A DNA stretch of 64,000 bases from Heliocidaris erythrogramma (lineage: Eukaryota > Echinodermata > Echinoidea > Camarodonta > Echinometridae), in the NCBI GenBank assembly GCA_025617745.1, contig CM046870.1, positions 22,797,501 to 22,861,500 on the forward strand, given 5' to 3'. Each line of letters begins with the position of its first letter. Within the stretch, counting starts at the first letter, position 1. The translations under genes and the position numbers were made by a program. The notes under the pieces were generated by a model. It was not told the origin of the DNA. It searched no databases and saw nothing but the letters and a program-made list of their open reading frames with translations. Shown piece by piece: positions 10,641-21,808 of the stretch.

Positions 10641-11474
10641 ATAATAATAATAATAATACTTGGTTCTTTTATAGCGCATTACACATAGCAAAATTGCATG
10701 TCTCTATGCGCTGAGAAGTAAGAAAGTATTAAGTAAAAATGAAAGTTTAGAGGCTTACAGGTACATACAATCCAAAAATGGATACCGAATTCACTGGCAA
10801 ATACTCTAAGTGTTAAATAAATATTGTTTGGGGGAAATTTTAAACTTATCTAAGTTACTTTGATACCTCATGGAATCGGGAAGTGCATGCCATAGAGTAG
10901 CGGAGGCATGTGCAAAAGTCCGTTAACCATATGATTTACTTGAGATGGGAGGAACAATGAATAACGCTTTTGAGCTTGATCGCAGTGTTCGGGAAGGACG
11001 GTAGTATGATAATAAGTCATTTAAATAGGAAGGGGCAATCTTGTAAAAACATTCATGTGCAAAAACTAAAACTTTAAATCTGATACGGGAATGGACAGGA
11101 AGCCAATGTAGATTTTGTAGAACAGGAGTGATAGCTTCATATTTCCGGGTTCGTGTTACCAATCTCGCAGCTGAATTTTGAATAATGTGCAATTTTCTGA
11201 TTTGTCGGTGTGGTAGTCCTAAAAGAAGGCTATTGCAAAAATCAATGTGGCACAAAACAAAGGCATGGATTAGTTTTTCAGTGGTGGGTCTGTCCAAGAA
11301 CTCACGGAGTTTTCCAATCTTATACAAAGCATATGAGACAGCACGACATTTTTGAGATATAAAATTCTCAAATGTCCATGATATGGTAGATCTTCTTACC
11401 TTTAAGGCTACTTGAATATTTTTAAACTTGTATTTTATTTTACACTTTAGGGGAAATAATGAAAATGTATACAT
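10641..11474 (-). mobile_element. L2/CR1-type LINE, 5'-truncated
   Basis: A 183-aa minus-strand frame holds the end of a non-LTR reverse transcriptase: FVLCHIDFCNSLLLGLPHRQ, IRKLHIIQNSAARLVTRTRK, ITPVLQNLHWLPVHSRIRFK, APSYLNDLLSYYRPSRTLRS. These are the standard blocks of the L2/CR1 group. After one in-frame stop the same frame continues RTFAHASATLWHALPD and ends near 10812. The 3' UTR ends GCGCTATAAAAGAACCAAG and (ATT)n. The RT catalytic core and endonuclease are absent (5' truncation). Confidence 0.88.
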
Positions 11475-11699
11475 GAAAAAGAACTAACTTATGTATCTAA
11501 GCAGGGGCAACAATCTCCCAACAATGGAGGAGAGCAGGGAAAAAATGTTACATAGGCACAATATCTTGACGTTTTCTAATTATCGAACATAAGGGAAACT
11601 TTAAACCCCTTGATCTATCTACATGACTGTACTATAAATATCAATTATTAGTAATAAAGGTTTTCCCAGCCAATTTCGCAATTTTGTCATTCAATATAC

Positions 11700-12920
11700 G
11701 TAGGTATATGCAGCTTGTCGCAATATGTCTGCAATGTGATCGAAAAGTGTCACGAAAATATTAAAATTTAGATAATTACGTAGGACGAAGAAGAAAAATA
11801 CCTCAAGAAACATGTTCATCATTGTATGAAAACAAAAAATTATGATAGTGATATTAGCCTGATATATCATGCTCGATAATACTCAAGGCACACAGCTATG
11901 CGTACGTCCCGTATGTGTCCCCCCCCCCCCCCCCCCCCCCCCCCACTCGGAGGTCGAAGGGACCGCCTGCGTGTTCCCAAAATCTCCGGTAAAAGGGTAT
12001 TTTTTGGGCGACACAATCCGGCCCCTAATTTGGTAAAAAAAAGGGGGTGTTTTTTATCTTTCACTCGGAGATTTCATTTCAAAAGGGGGTGTTTTTCTTT
12101 CTCTCTCTCTCTCTCTTCGACACCTGAGAAATTAAAAAAAGGGGGGTTATGAAATATCTTACCATTAAAAAAACTTTTATGTCATGAGATTTTCAGTTTT
12201 GTTTGGTTTCTTATGAATGCATTGAGTTCTGAGATACCATTTAAAAAAACATCTCTTCCAAGGTATTGTAATGACAATTTACTTGGGAGGGGGGTTGGTG
12301 TCTGTCCTGAGATATGGGGTTGGAATGAGAGCTCACCTGAGATATAGGGGGGTACATTGAGCATGTGTTCAGAATTTAGGGGGGTCTCCAAGGCAGGAAA
12401 AGCCCGCGAAATTTTGGCAGCCCTGAGATAGGGGGGTGCTTTCAAAGGGAGGGAACAAGCATACGCGTACCCTAAATAATATTGGGGGGGGGGGGGGTAT
12501 GTGTACAGCATGTACAGCTTGTCCAACCAGGTCTGTGATAACTCCTCGGTCCAACATCGCTGTGCATTGCGATCGAAACGCATCACAAAAATGTTAAAAG
12601 TTAGATAATTATAGGGGGGTAAAGACGAAAAATATCTCAGAAACCTGTCGTTCATACACTGCATGAATGAAAACAATTTGTTTTTGCTATGATAGTGATA
12701 TATTATAGCCCTATATCATGCTCGAAACTACCACGAAAATGTTACCAGCTTGCTACTCGATCACTCACTCACACAGCTATGCGTACGTCCGGTATGTGTA
12801 AAACACATCACAAAAATGTTAAAATTGAGATAATTACGGGGGATAGCGAAGAAAAGAAACCCAGTAACCCGTCGTTCAGGCTTTACTGTATGCAAGCTAA
12901 ACTGGTTAAAAACGCATAAA
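11700..12920. repeat. segment present three times in tandem
   Basis: A unit with TTAGATAATTA, a GACGAAGAA-like run, an ATGATAGTGATAT word and CACAGCTATGCGTACGTCC occurs at about 11704-11918, again at about 12500-12797, and partly at 12797-12920. Between the first two copies lies C-rich, G-rich and (CT)n sequence with a repeated CCTGAGATAT(A)GGGG word (12318-12440). Copies are clearly diverged. The open frames here follow the repeats and are not called as genes. Confidence 0.7.
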
Positions 12921-14040
12921 ACAGTGTAAATACGAAGTTTACGAGCAATGTGTTTTTTCGCAGAAGCACGCACGTTCACTACTACTGCGGGAATGCTAAT
13001 GAATATGCAGTAGAGATCAGTGCGTCCATAGGATACGTCATACTCGACAGACCATTTTTAATCGGTTGTCCTTCCCCATTGCTTCTTTCAAAAAGTTCTT
13101 CACTGTGCTTAATTATTTCACCTTACCACTTTTGTGCCAATGCTTGATAATAGAATCATTTTATTCTTGGGGTATTAAGCATTCTGATGATATTTAAATA
13201 TTGTAATTATGAAGAAAATGTATGAATTTCTACTTTAAGTGGTTACCCCGCCCATCGCACTGATTTTAATGCACAAATGTGGAAATTCATGCCCAAACAC
13301 GGAATTTTCGCTACCCAAATTTTGCCAACAGATGGCGTTTGTCATGCAAACCACGCATGCGCAGTGCTGACAATATCCCGATCGGGTCGACAAGCGTTTG
13401 TCTTGTTGCATTGAAAATGTACACAGGTATTACAGAAATCCTCGAGTTTGAGTATATGTCAACATGTTTGAAAAGATACCATCAAAATTTGAGTGGTTTA
13501 TGTCATGCGATCAAAAAATTAAGCATTATTTTTAGCACTCATTTTGTTCATAAGCCGTAGTATTTCAATACGGACCGGAAGTGAAGTTAACGAAGATGCG
13601 GACCATTTCCATGTATAATATTGCCCTCTACGTTGAAAATTGCGTATTTGAGGTAGCGAGAATTGAATGCTTATATCCGATTTGAACTTTGTAACCATTA
13701 ATTTTGGTGCTTAAAACCGAATTTGAAAGCACTAAACATGAAATACTTGTATGCTCATACAACGAAAATGGATGATAATTTTACGAAAACGAAACTATTT
13801 TCGCTTTTCTCGATAAAAGTGCTATGTATCGTTACCCCATATTTAAAACTGTTTACAATGCCACACTTAACAGCGCAAGCATTTTGGCAACATTGTATCA
13901 TATGCTTGTTATTTTAATATGCATGCCACCTCTCCCGCCCCTCTACCACCACATCACCAATCCTTTAAAAAATCAACTTGAATTCTTTCACTTTAGATGA
14001 TTGAGGAAATCAATCATGTCAAATGTTGCCGATAGCTGTA
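12921..14040. other. no gene or repeat recognised
   Basis: AT-rich intronic sequence. Short chance frames only (for example 93 codons at 13279). Nothing with a recognisable domain. Confidence 0.5.
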
Positions 14041-14046
14041 GACTAT

Positions 14047-14221
14047 CAGGGGCGGATACAGGATTTTCAGAAAGGAGGGGGGGGGGGCGCACACTGAGGA
14101 ACCCTCCGTTTGACGAAGCCAAACAGCCATCTACGGGGTCTGGGGGCATACTTTGTGAGACAAAAGGGGGGGGGGGGAGGGGCGCACGCCCCTTGCGCCC
14201 CCCCCCTCTGGATCCGCGCCT
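14047..14221. mobile_element. GGCGGATC-family MITE with 6-bp direct repeat
   Basis: Ends CAGGGGCGGATACAGG and CTGGATCCGCGCCT are inverted repeats. GACTAT flanks both sides (14041-14046 and 14222-14227). The interior is G- and C-run rich. 175 bp, no coding capacity. Confidence 0.75.
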
Positions 14222-14503
14222 GACTATATATTTGATATAATAGTAGCTCTGCTGACCTTTTTCACCATTAATTGGCTTCAAAAACGTTTTGCGAGGTCGT
14301 ATTGAGACCGAGCGAGAAATTTTTTTCTCCTTAATTTATGCGGTTTTAAAAACAATTTAGTTACAGTTTCCTTTGAAATAACGGCTCCATATTAATTAAA
14401 ATAGTAATTTATTGTTTTTTTAATCGTTGAAAATCTGCCAGGGCGGTGGAGGGATGGGGGCAAATTGGCCCCTTCAAATACGCTAATGGTCCAAACTGTT
14501 TTA

Positions 14504-14765
14504 TAGGTTTTCCCGCTCGATTTCATATTTTTGTCAGTCAAATTAATTTAGATGCATTCAAATTCAGACACTGTCGTCTAACGATCGATATCGGTCTTTC
14601 AAATTTTGAATGGAGTCATTGAAATTCATTTATGGACAAGATTATTTCATTTAATATCATTTCATTTTTCTTTATCCGGATTCGATTTATTTTCAGGGCA
14701 TTCAAATTAGCGATCGTTCTTAAGAATTCGTTTTAGTACTATACGGTTTCAAATTGATTTGTCTG
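14504..14765 (-). repeat. 21-bp-phased GAATTTG element, copy 2
   Basis: Starts with TATAGGTTTTCCCG at 14504, the reverse complement of the family's terminal word. It continues with CGATTTCAT, TTCAAATTC, TTCAAATTTTG and TTCAAATTAG words at roughly 21-bp steps. The far end is unclear near 14765. Confidence 0.6.
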
Positions 14766-14955
14766 GTGGGGGTAATGATGGATCTCATTATTTGCTGTAA
14801 ATATATTATTGAAGACAGTGGGCAATTCATGATTATGATACTGAGACATAAGTACAGCAAGATTGAGGCGGTAAATATCCTATTTTTTTTAGTACATTAT
14901 TAGAGTGAAAAAGACCATCAGTGTGGTGGCGATAATAAATTGTATGTTACTTTTT

Positions 14956-15440
14956 TTCGAGTTTCGAGTTTCGAGTTATCATTTTCGAGTTTCTAGTTAT
15001 AGTTTCGAGTTTCGAGTTATCATTTTCGAGTTTCGAGTTATCATTTTCGAGTTTCGAGTTATGTTTTTCGAGTTTCGAGTTATGTTTTTCGAGTTTCGAG
15101 TTATAGTTTTCGAGTTTCGAGTTATAGTTTTCGAGTTTCGAGTTATCATTTTCGAGTTTCGAGTTATAGATTTCGAGTTTCGAGTTATAGATTTCGAGTT
15201 TCGAGTTATAGTTTTCGAGTTTCGAGTTATAGATTTCGAGTTTCGAGTTATGTTTTTCGAGTTTCGAGTTATGTTTTTCGAGTTTCGAGTTATAGTTTTC
15301 GAGTTTCGAGTTATAGATTTCGAGTTTCGAGTTATCATTTTCGAGTTTCGAGTTATCATTTTCGAGTTTCGAGTTATAGATTTCGAGTTTCGAGTTATCA
15401 TTTTCGAGTTTCGAGTTATGTTTTTCGAGTTTCGAGTTAT
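14956..15440 (+). repeat. 21-bp TTTCGAG minisatellite, array A-left
   Basis: About 22 units of TTTCGAGTTTCGAGTTAT plus a variable end, exactly 21 bp each apart from the first few. After GTTAT the variable word is one of CATT, GTTT, AGTT or AGAT in irregular order. Because 21 is a multiple of 3, several frames on both strands stay open (185, 166 and 157 codons, reading FEFRVII, NSKLEND or TRNSKMI heptads). These are repeat artefacts. The left end TGTTACTTTTTTTCGAG matches the end of array C. Confidence 0.95.
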
Positions 15441-16865
15441 GTACCATCGCACAAGAAGGTAAATAACCAAATATTGTTTTATGAAAGCGTGATCACAGGA
15501 TCATGATCAAAGTTCATTATCATCAGGTAATTCTGGGGGTATTCCAGTAGAGAACGTACACCTCCGTGAAGGGACCGTGTAAGGGTCCAGTACTTGAGCA
15601 TCCGTGCTCTTCCTTGTACCCCGTGTACACTCCGGAGGCTTTTCCGGCAATGTACACTGCAAAAACCAGGGTGTTAAATTCAACACCATGGGTGTTAAAA
15701 GTTATTCTTTCCCGGTATCTATATCCTGCAACACCAAAAGATTAAAAGAACACCTAGTTTCGGATTAAATCAAAATTAACACCCAGAATGGTGTTGAATA
15801 TTCAACACCAATGATCAACACCACTGGTGTTATTTAAACACCAATTTGTACACCATCCATGGTATTAAAAATAATTTACACCAATAATTTACACCATAGC
15901 TGGTGTCAGATTAACGCCATGTCCTATATCATCTTGGTGCACACACAGAAATGTTTTACAAAAATTATGTAAAAAATTATGTTAAATAGGAACTCCATAA
16001 CTTTTTTGTAAATTTTAGCTAACAATATATTCGACGATAATTATGTAAAATGTCATGTTAAATATAGGTACTTAAAATTCATGTGTAAATTTTACCTAAC
16101 AAACAATTCTACACATGTATTATGTGGTTGGGCAAATTCAGTTGCCCAATTGTTTCCTTTTTCCTCCAACCCAGATAAAAAAAAAATAAACCTGCTTGTT
16201 ATGTCTTTCTGGGTCTTAACTTATTAATCCTAACCTATCCTACTTAAAGCTATCCTATCCTACATGTATATCTTAACCTATCCTATCCTAGTCCTATATC
16301 CTATCCTGTTGGTACAGTCTAGTGCAAGCTCTTATATACCCATTATAATTTTTTATGCATATGGTAAGAGTTATTAAAATCGGGCCACCCCAAACCATAC
16401 GCTACTGAAAATTCATGAATATTTGGTGCATGCGCTGCTGCACTATGCTTAGACCAATCAGGAGCTAGCGATCCCGCGGTATTTCTGTTCATTTATTTTG
16501 CGCATGCGTGTTTTAAATAAATTACACCCGATGGTGTAATCAACCGAACTATTCCAACAGATTTGATTACGGAGCCATAACAATGATTCTCTGGGTGTTA
16601 TAATAACACCATAAGAATACATTTAATTGTACACCAACGTAGTGTTGAATATTTAACACCCTGGTTTTTGCAGTGTACGTGTTCGTAATAGCTTAGATCC
16701 GTGTAGACACCATAGCTCTCCGTATAGATACCCAGTTCAGAACGTATTCGCCGGCACTGCTTAGAATATCGCTGCGTTGCACCCCGGAACACCACGGATG
16801 ATCCGTGATGCAATCCGTGAAGGAGTAAAATGGGCTTTACGTCTTTGTTTTGTACACACCCTTTT
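15441..16865 (+). mobile_element. unique core of minisatellite element A (interrupted)
   Basis: About 400 bp between the left and right arrays of copy A: 15441-15655 and 16679-16865, split by the insertion at 15656-16674. The same core, uninterrupted, is at about 19940-20353 in inverse orientation. It is rich in CCGTG/CACGG words (CTCCGTGAAGGG, GACCGTGTAAGG, GATCCGTG, CACGGATGATCCGTGAT). Non-coding as far as I can see. Confidence 0.75.
15656..16674. mobile_element. 1.0-kb TIR element, ACTGCAAAAACCAGGGTGTT ends
   Basis: Ends ACTGCAAAAACCAGG and CCTGGTTTTTGCAGT are perfect inverted repeats flanked by GTAC (15652-15655 and 16675-16678). The empty site is visible: the homologous core at 20140-20160 reads GGCAATGTACGTGTTC without it. 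The left arm is packed with GGTGTT/AACACC words that pair with each other. No transposase, so non-autonomous. Superfamily not assigned. Confidence 0.88.
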
Positions 16866-16956
16866 TTTTCGAGTTTCGAGTTATAGTTTTCGAGTTTCGA
16901 GTTATAGATTTCGAGTTTCGAGTTATCATTTTCGAGTTTCGAGTTATGGTTTTCGA
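16866..16956 (+). repeat. 21-bp TTTCGAG minisatellite, array A-right
   Basis: Four to five units with variable words AGTT, AGAT, CATT, GGTT, then TTTTCGA. Arrays B and C also stop at TTTTCGA. The next element starts directly at 16957. Confidence 0.9.
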
Positions 16957-18829
16957 GTGGGCGGACGTATTGTCCCTGTACATACTTACACTCCTATGGG
17001 CGCTGTTTTATCTGTGTTTAGCGCCGTGACGTAATCACTGCTCGAGAGTGCACTGTAGGTGGCCAGGAAGCCCATTCATTTTTGTGTAATTTACTGGTCA
17101 TATTTCTTATATTTTCTTTTTGACTGCAGTTTTCCCGGTGTAATGGTATACTTTTATACTCATATTATTATGAGTCGCAATGGATACTCATTTTTTTTTT
17201 CTTTCCCAACGTTCTGAATTTGGGCATCACATGTAAATTTATTCCATTCACCTACGTGTTATAGTGGGCAACATATTGCCCAGATAATCGGACACAGGTA
17301 GGTCAAAATGCCATTATGTTAAAAGCATCACCCTCACATCGAATATAACTTGACTCATATGAAAGCACTGGATATTTCTGAGCTATTTCCCGCTCTCTTG
17401 AGTCCAATGTGAATAGATATTCATGAATATGATCATCATACATTCGCAAAAACAGCTAATTCATCGAAGCACGACGCACCCTAACCGTACGCCGAGAGTG
17501 CGGGCGCCGCGTCAAGGTCAACCTCTCGTTGACTTGGCTCCCCGGTTTTGCAAAGAAACACGGAGAAATTTAGCTTTTAAAAAAATAATTGTGTAACTCA
17601 ACAACTTTTTAAACGAATGATAAAATGACAAATATATTTCTGATTATACTGTTAAAGTTTTCATAATCATAGGATCAGCACAATTACAAATGTAAATATT
17701 TAAGCTGAACTATTCCCCTTCTCATCTGAAAAAGCACGCGAAAGTACTGAGCCGCCCACGGAGTGGGGCTGGCTTTTGATGCCGACACGCTTGGCGTACG
17801 GTCTCGTGGCGCTTTGATGGAAAGCCGTTTCTGCAGCTCGCTGTCTCGGATCAAAGTTTGTATTGTCTGAAATATCTGTAGACATCGGACTTGAAAGTGA
17901 AAATAACTCTTTAAGAATATACTTCGAGAGAACATTTCATAGCTAAAATTCGATATGAAGATGATTCCTTGAACATAATTCCGTTTAACTAACCTGTTGC
18001 CACATGTGGGAGCAAAAAACAAGAAAAATTTGTATTTTTCATTAGATTTCGTGCTCACTAGCTCTGCGAGAAAAAATGAGTATTGGAATTGGTTTGTGTT
18101 TACGTAATTTACATATTTTGAATAATAATGATTCATTTAATATAATTTCTAAAAAAATTCCAATACCTACCACTTTCCCTGTAAATTGCGAAATTTTTTC
18201 AACATTTTAAGAGTATATTTGTATGAATTTTTATGCAGCTACGTAAGATTTTATCACATCATTTTGAAAGAGGCTGAAGATACATATTCAGTAGATGAAT
18301 AAACATGACATTCAGATTACCTATCGGGAGATATCAATTTTGATTGGTTGATTTTTCCCTACCATTTCTTTTCATTTTCAATATTTTTGATCAGCTGTTT
18401 GATGAGCCAACGCGCGCATATGCAAATGACAAAATGGCTGCGCGCACAGATGAGACGCAGTCACGTACTTACACTGCGTCTCATCTGTGCGCCCACTATA
18501 ACACGTAGGTGAATGGAATAAATTTACATGTGATGCTCAAGTTCAGAACGTTGGGAAAGAAAAAAAAAATGAGTATCCATTGCGATTCATATTAATATTA
18601 CAAGAAGGTATTGAATTTTCAATAAAAGTATACCATTACATCGGAAAAACTGCAGTCAAAAAGAAAATATAAGAAATATGACCAGTAAATTACACAAAAA
18701 TGAATGGGCTTCCTGGCCACCTACAGTGCACTCTCGAGCAGTGATTACGTCACAGCGCTAAATACAGATGAAACAGCGCCCATAGGAGTGTAAGTACGTG
18801 ATATATACAGGGACAATACGTCCGCCCAC
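16957..18829. mobile_element. 1.87-kb element with 310-340-bp TIRs
   Basis: Left arm 16957-17269 and right arm 18491-18829 are near-complementary, both starting GTGGGCGGACGTATTGTCCC. Inside the right arm is a second perfect hairpin (GCGCACAGATGAGACGCAGT at 18442-18461 against 18472-18491). The interior has a 150-codon minus frame (17684-18136) with a peptide I do not recognise. I see no target duplication. Confidence 0.8.
17684..18136 (-). CDS. open frame inside long-TIR element, function unknown
   Basis: 150 codons, minus strand, between the TIRs of the 16957-18829 element. The second half (RDSELQKRLSIKAPRDRTPS) has more coding-like composition than the Phe/Tyr/Lys-rich first half. No domain is recognised, and the first half looks like translated intron. 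It may be captured sequence or chance. Confidence 0.2.
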   Translation of the reverse strand: MNHYYSKYVNYVNTNQFQYSFFLAELVSTKSNEKYKFFLFFAPTCGNRLVKRNYVQGIIFISNFSYEMFSRSIFLKSYFHFQVRCLQIFQTIQTLIRDSELQKRLSIKAPRDRTPSVSASKASPTPWAAQYFRVLFQMRRGIVQLKYLHL

Positions 18830-18968
18830 ACAATTATCTCGGGGTTTTTTCGGGTATAGCGGTGTGTGTGGAAGCGCGGTCTGTGGGGCAGCGGGATCTC
18901 GCGCTGCGAGGGGCGGGCACGGCCTGAATAAAAACGTCCAGAATCTGGACTAAAAACCGTACCGTCAT

Positions 18969-19020
18969 GCGCGCGCGCACTCTCAACATACACACACACG
19001 CGCGCGCGCGCGCGCGTGCA
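18969..19020. repeat. (CA)n/(CG)n microsatellite
   Basis: Alternating purine-pyrimidine tract: ACACAC, then a run of CG pairs. Potential Z-DNA former. Confidence 0.9.
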
Positions 19021-19552
19021 CAACGAACGCTGGGTCGGATTATAAGGCAATTGTATTGTCAGGTGTTGTATTGAATGTACGTATGCATGTACTTTGCACG
19101 AGTTTGTTGAAAGTTAATAGATAATTTTCTTTCTTTTTTGATAAAGGCACAATAAAGGTTTAAATTAAGTATGCTAACCGCATTTAAGATCTCTCAATTG
19201 CCAGAATGGTAGAATTATCGTACATTTGGCCTTTTTTTGGAATTATTGATCGTACATCGTACAGACGGCCAAATTATCGTACAAATACGATAATTATCGT
19301 ACACCTGGCAACGCTGGTACAATGGCTATATGCATGTGGAGTTGCTCGCACAGGTTGCTCGCACATCGAGTTGTGTACGTACAATGCCTATGCATATGGA
19401 GTACTAAAGCTATTCCAAATCGAGTCTAGCTAGCTAAGATAAAGGTTGTTGACTGACCCCCAACTGCCATTGAAAGGAGGACACCATGCTCAAGAAATGG
19501 ACTTTCAAAATGGAACATAAAGAATTAATTATCTTTCGGATCTCTCCCACCG

Positions 19553-20353
19553 TCGAAAACTATAACTCGAAACTCGAAAATGATAACTCGAAACTCGAAA
19601 ACTATAACTCGAAACTCGAAAATAATAACTCGAAACTCGAAAACTATAACTCGAAACTCGAAAACTATAACTCGAAACTCGAATATGATAACTCGAAACC
19701 CGAAACTCGAAACTCGAAAACTATAACTCGAAACTCGAAAATAATAACTCGAAACTCGAAAACTATAACTCGAAACTCGAAAACTATAACTCGAAACTCG
19801 AAAATAATAACTCGAAACTCGAATATGATAACTCGAAACTCGAAAACCATAACTCGAAACTCGAAAATGATAACTCGAAACTCGAAATCTATAACTCGAA
19901 ACTCGAAAATGATAACTCGAAACTCGAAAAAAAAAGGGTGTGTACAAAACAAAGACGTAAAGCCCATTTTACTCTTTCACGGATTGCATCACGGATCATC
20001 CGTGGTGTTCCGGGGTGCAACGCAGCGATATTCTAAGCAATGCCGGCGAATACGTTCTGAACTGGGTATCTATACGGAGAGCTATGGTGTCTACACGGAG
20101 AGCTATGGTGTCTACACGGATCTAAGCTATTACGAACACGTACATTGCCGGAAAAGCCTCCGGAGTGTACACGGGGTACAAGGTAGAGCACGGATGCTCA
20201 AGTACTGGACCCTTACACGGTCCCTTCACGGAGGTGTACGTTCTCTACTGGAATACCCCCAGAATTACCTGATGATAATGAACTTTGATCATGATCCTGT
20301 GATCACGCTTTCATAAAACAATATTTGGTTATTTACCTTCTTGTGCGATGGTA
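19553..20353 (-). mobile_element. minisatellite element, copy B (array plus core)
   Basis: Array 19553-19935 is the reverse complement of the TTTCGAG array, about 18 units with CATT, AGAT, GGTT, TATT, AGTT and CATA words. Core 19940-20353 matches the split core of copy A. It contains a duplicated GGAGAGCTATGGTGTCTACA that copy A has once. Homology to A stops exactly where A's left array begins (CGCACAAG side), so B lacks a left array. The 276-codon frame through it is a by-product of the repeat. Confidence 0.85.
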
Positions 20354-20689
20354 TGTCTTCAGAGTCAAGAATGGGAATTGGGAAGCACACCTGAAAATCT
20401 GCAAAATATGGTCCCGTTGGGCCCGTTTGTTGACACAATGAAGGGACATTTTGTTGCAGAAATTCTTGTCTTGCAGCAACGCTATGAACTATAATAAACA
20501 TTAAAGTAGAACTTTAATGATTTTAAATATTGGCTTAATACTTATTATTGCATAGATGGCATAAATTAAACAAGGTTATCCAAATTCAAGGCTTGGAAAC
20601 ATTTGAAGTAATGATTATCATCAATTCTAAAACGGTAAAATACAGCCCCCGATATAGCAGCTGAAGAGCTCCTCGAACGCTGCTGAGAT

Positions 20690-21255
20690 ATGTGACGACA
20701 CACCATGGACCAGTCCTGTCTAAGCAGACAATGTCCCATAACATCTTACACATTTTTCAGAGCCTATTTTGTCATCTCCTCTTCACTTATTTCTCTTTCT
20801 TCACTAGCGTCAGTCTTAATGCTAGTCTGTTGCCTCACTCTTAACTTCGTGTATGGTATTATTTTGATGAAAAATGCAGCGTTAAAAAAATAAAGGAATC
20901 AGTAACTTGTAAACAAAATAAGACGCCAATGTATTTTCAGCTGCTTGCACCGGGGCATGTTCGGCTTTTCAAGAGGGAACGAATACCATCCTGCTATTAT
21001 TCGGAGGGCTTTTAAATTTGAAAGTGGGGTTTATTTCATTGATCATTGACCCTTCTCCTGTGTATTTACAATCAAACAGTTTTAGCTATCAGAATCAGTT
21101 TCACTTTCCCTTTATAATGGTGTGAAATAAGGTCATGTTTAAATACACCAAACTCTTTATAATTTGATAAATAATTGCATTGCAATAACGTTCATTCATT
21201 ATAGGACGTCGTCTGCTTAAGCAGGATCGATCCCGAGTGTGACGACATCAAAACA
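20690..21255. repeat. possible weak TIR element
   Basis: GTGACGACACACC..AAGCAGACAATGTCC near 20692 resembles the inverse of GGACGTCGTCTGCTTAAGC..GTGTGACGAC near 21205-21245. The similarity is imperfect and no duplication is clear. Confidence 0.3.
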
Positions 21256-21775
21256 TCGCTATATTTCTGGCGAATCCTCGGATATTCCAGATGCTGAGAA
21301 GAGCTTTTATTTGTGTTGTTTTTATAATCATCAGATACGCAGTTGACATAAAACTTATACGATTGCCATCTGTAAGCTTCCTAGTTTCTAGTGATACATT
21401 AATTGCCATATTTGTGATTTTCTTTGAATAGCTACTTTAAACAAAGATTAACCAAACAAAAAATGCAAGGAAAAGGAGGAGTACTAGTGTGTGGATCAAA
21501 ACTCACTTTTTTCGCGGTCATCTCGAACCTGTAAAAAAGTTTGTTATCAAAATGTTTGTAGAGTTTGCCAATACGCGCTAATTAATAGGGTATATATTTC
21601 TATAAACTTGTCTAAATTTGGCCGGAAATGTGCGACTTCGAATGATTCCAGGGGGTTCCAGATCTCGGGAACGGAAAGTCCCTTGATCGCGCGATCATAA
21701 TAATATCCCCTGCCCCTGTCCAACCGCGGGGGGAGGGGGGCACTCAAGTACATATTGCTGTACACACACGCGACC

Positions 21776-21806
<31 letters not shown>

Positions 21807-21808
21807 AA

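Noticed and set aside
14956-15440. CRISPR-like array (regular repeats with variable short spacers)
   Set aside because: The variable part is only 4 bp and drawn from a few fixed words, there are no cas genes, and the genome is eukaryotic.
18441-18492. Short hairpin CAGATGAGACGCAGT as a possible microRNA precursor
   Set aside because: Arms are perfect and lie inside a transposon TIR, so it is better explained as element structure.
19486-20316. 276-codon frame, longest in the window
   Set aside because: It is the 21-bp minisatellite read through into the element core; the other frames and the opposite strand stay open too.
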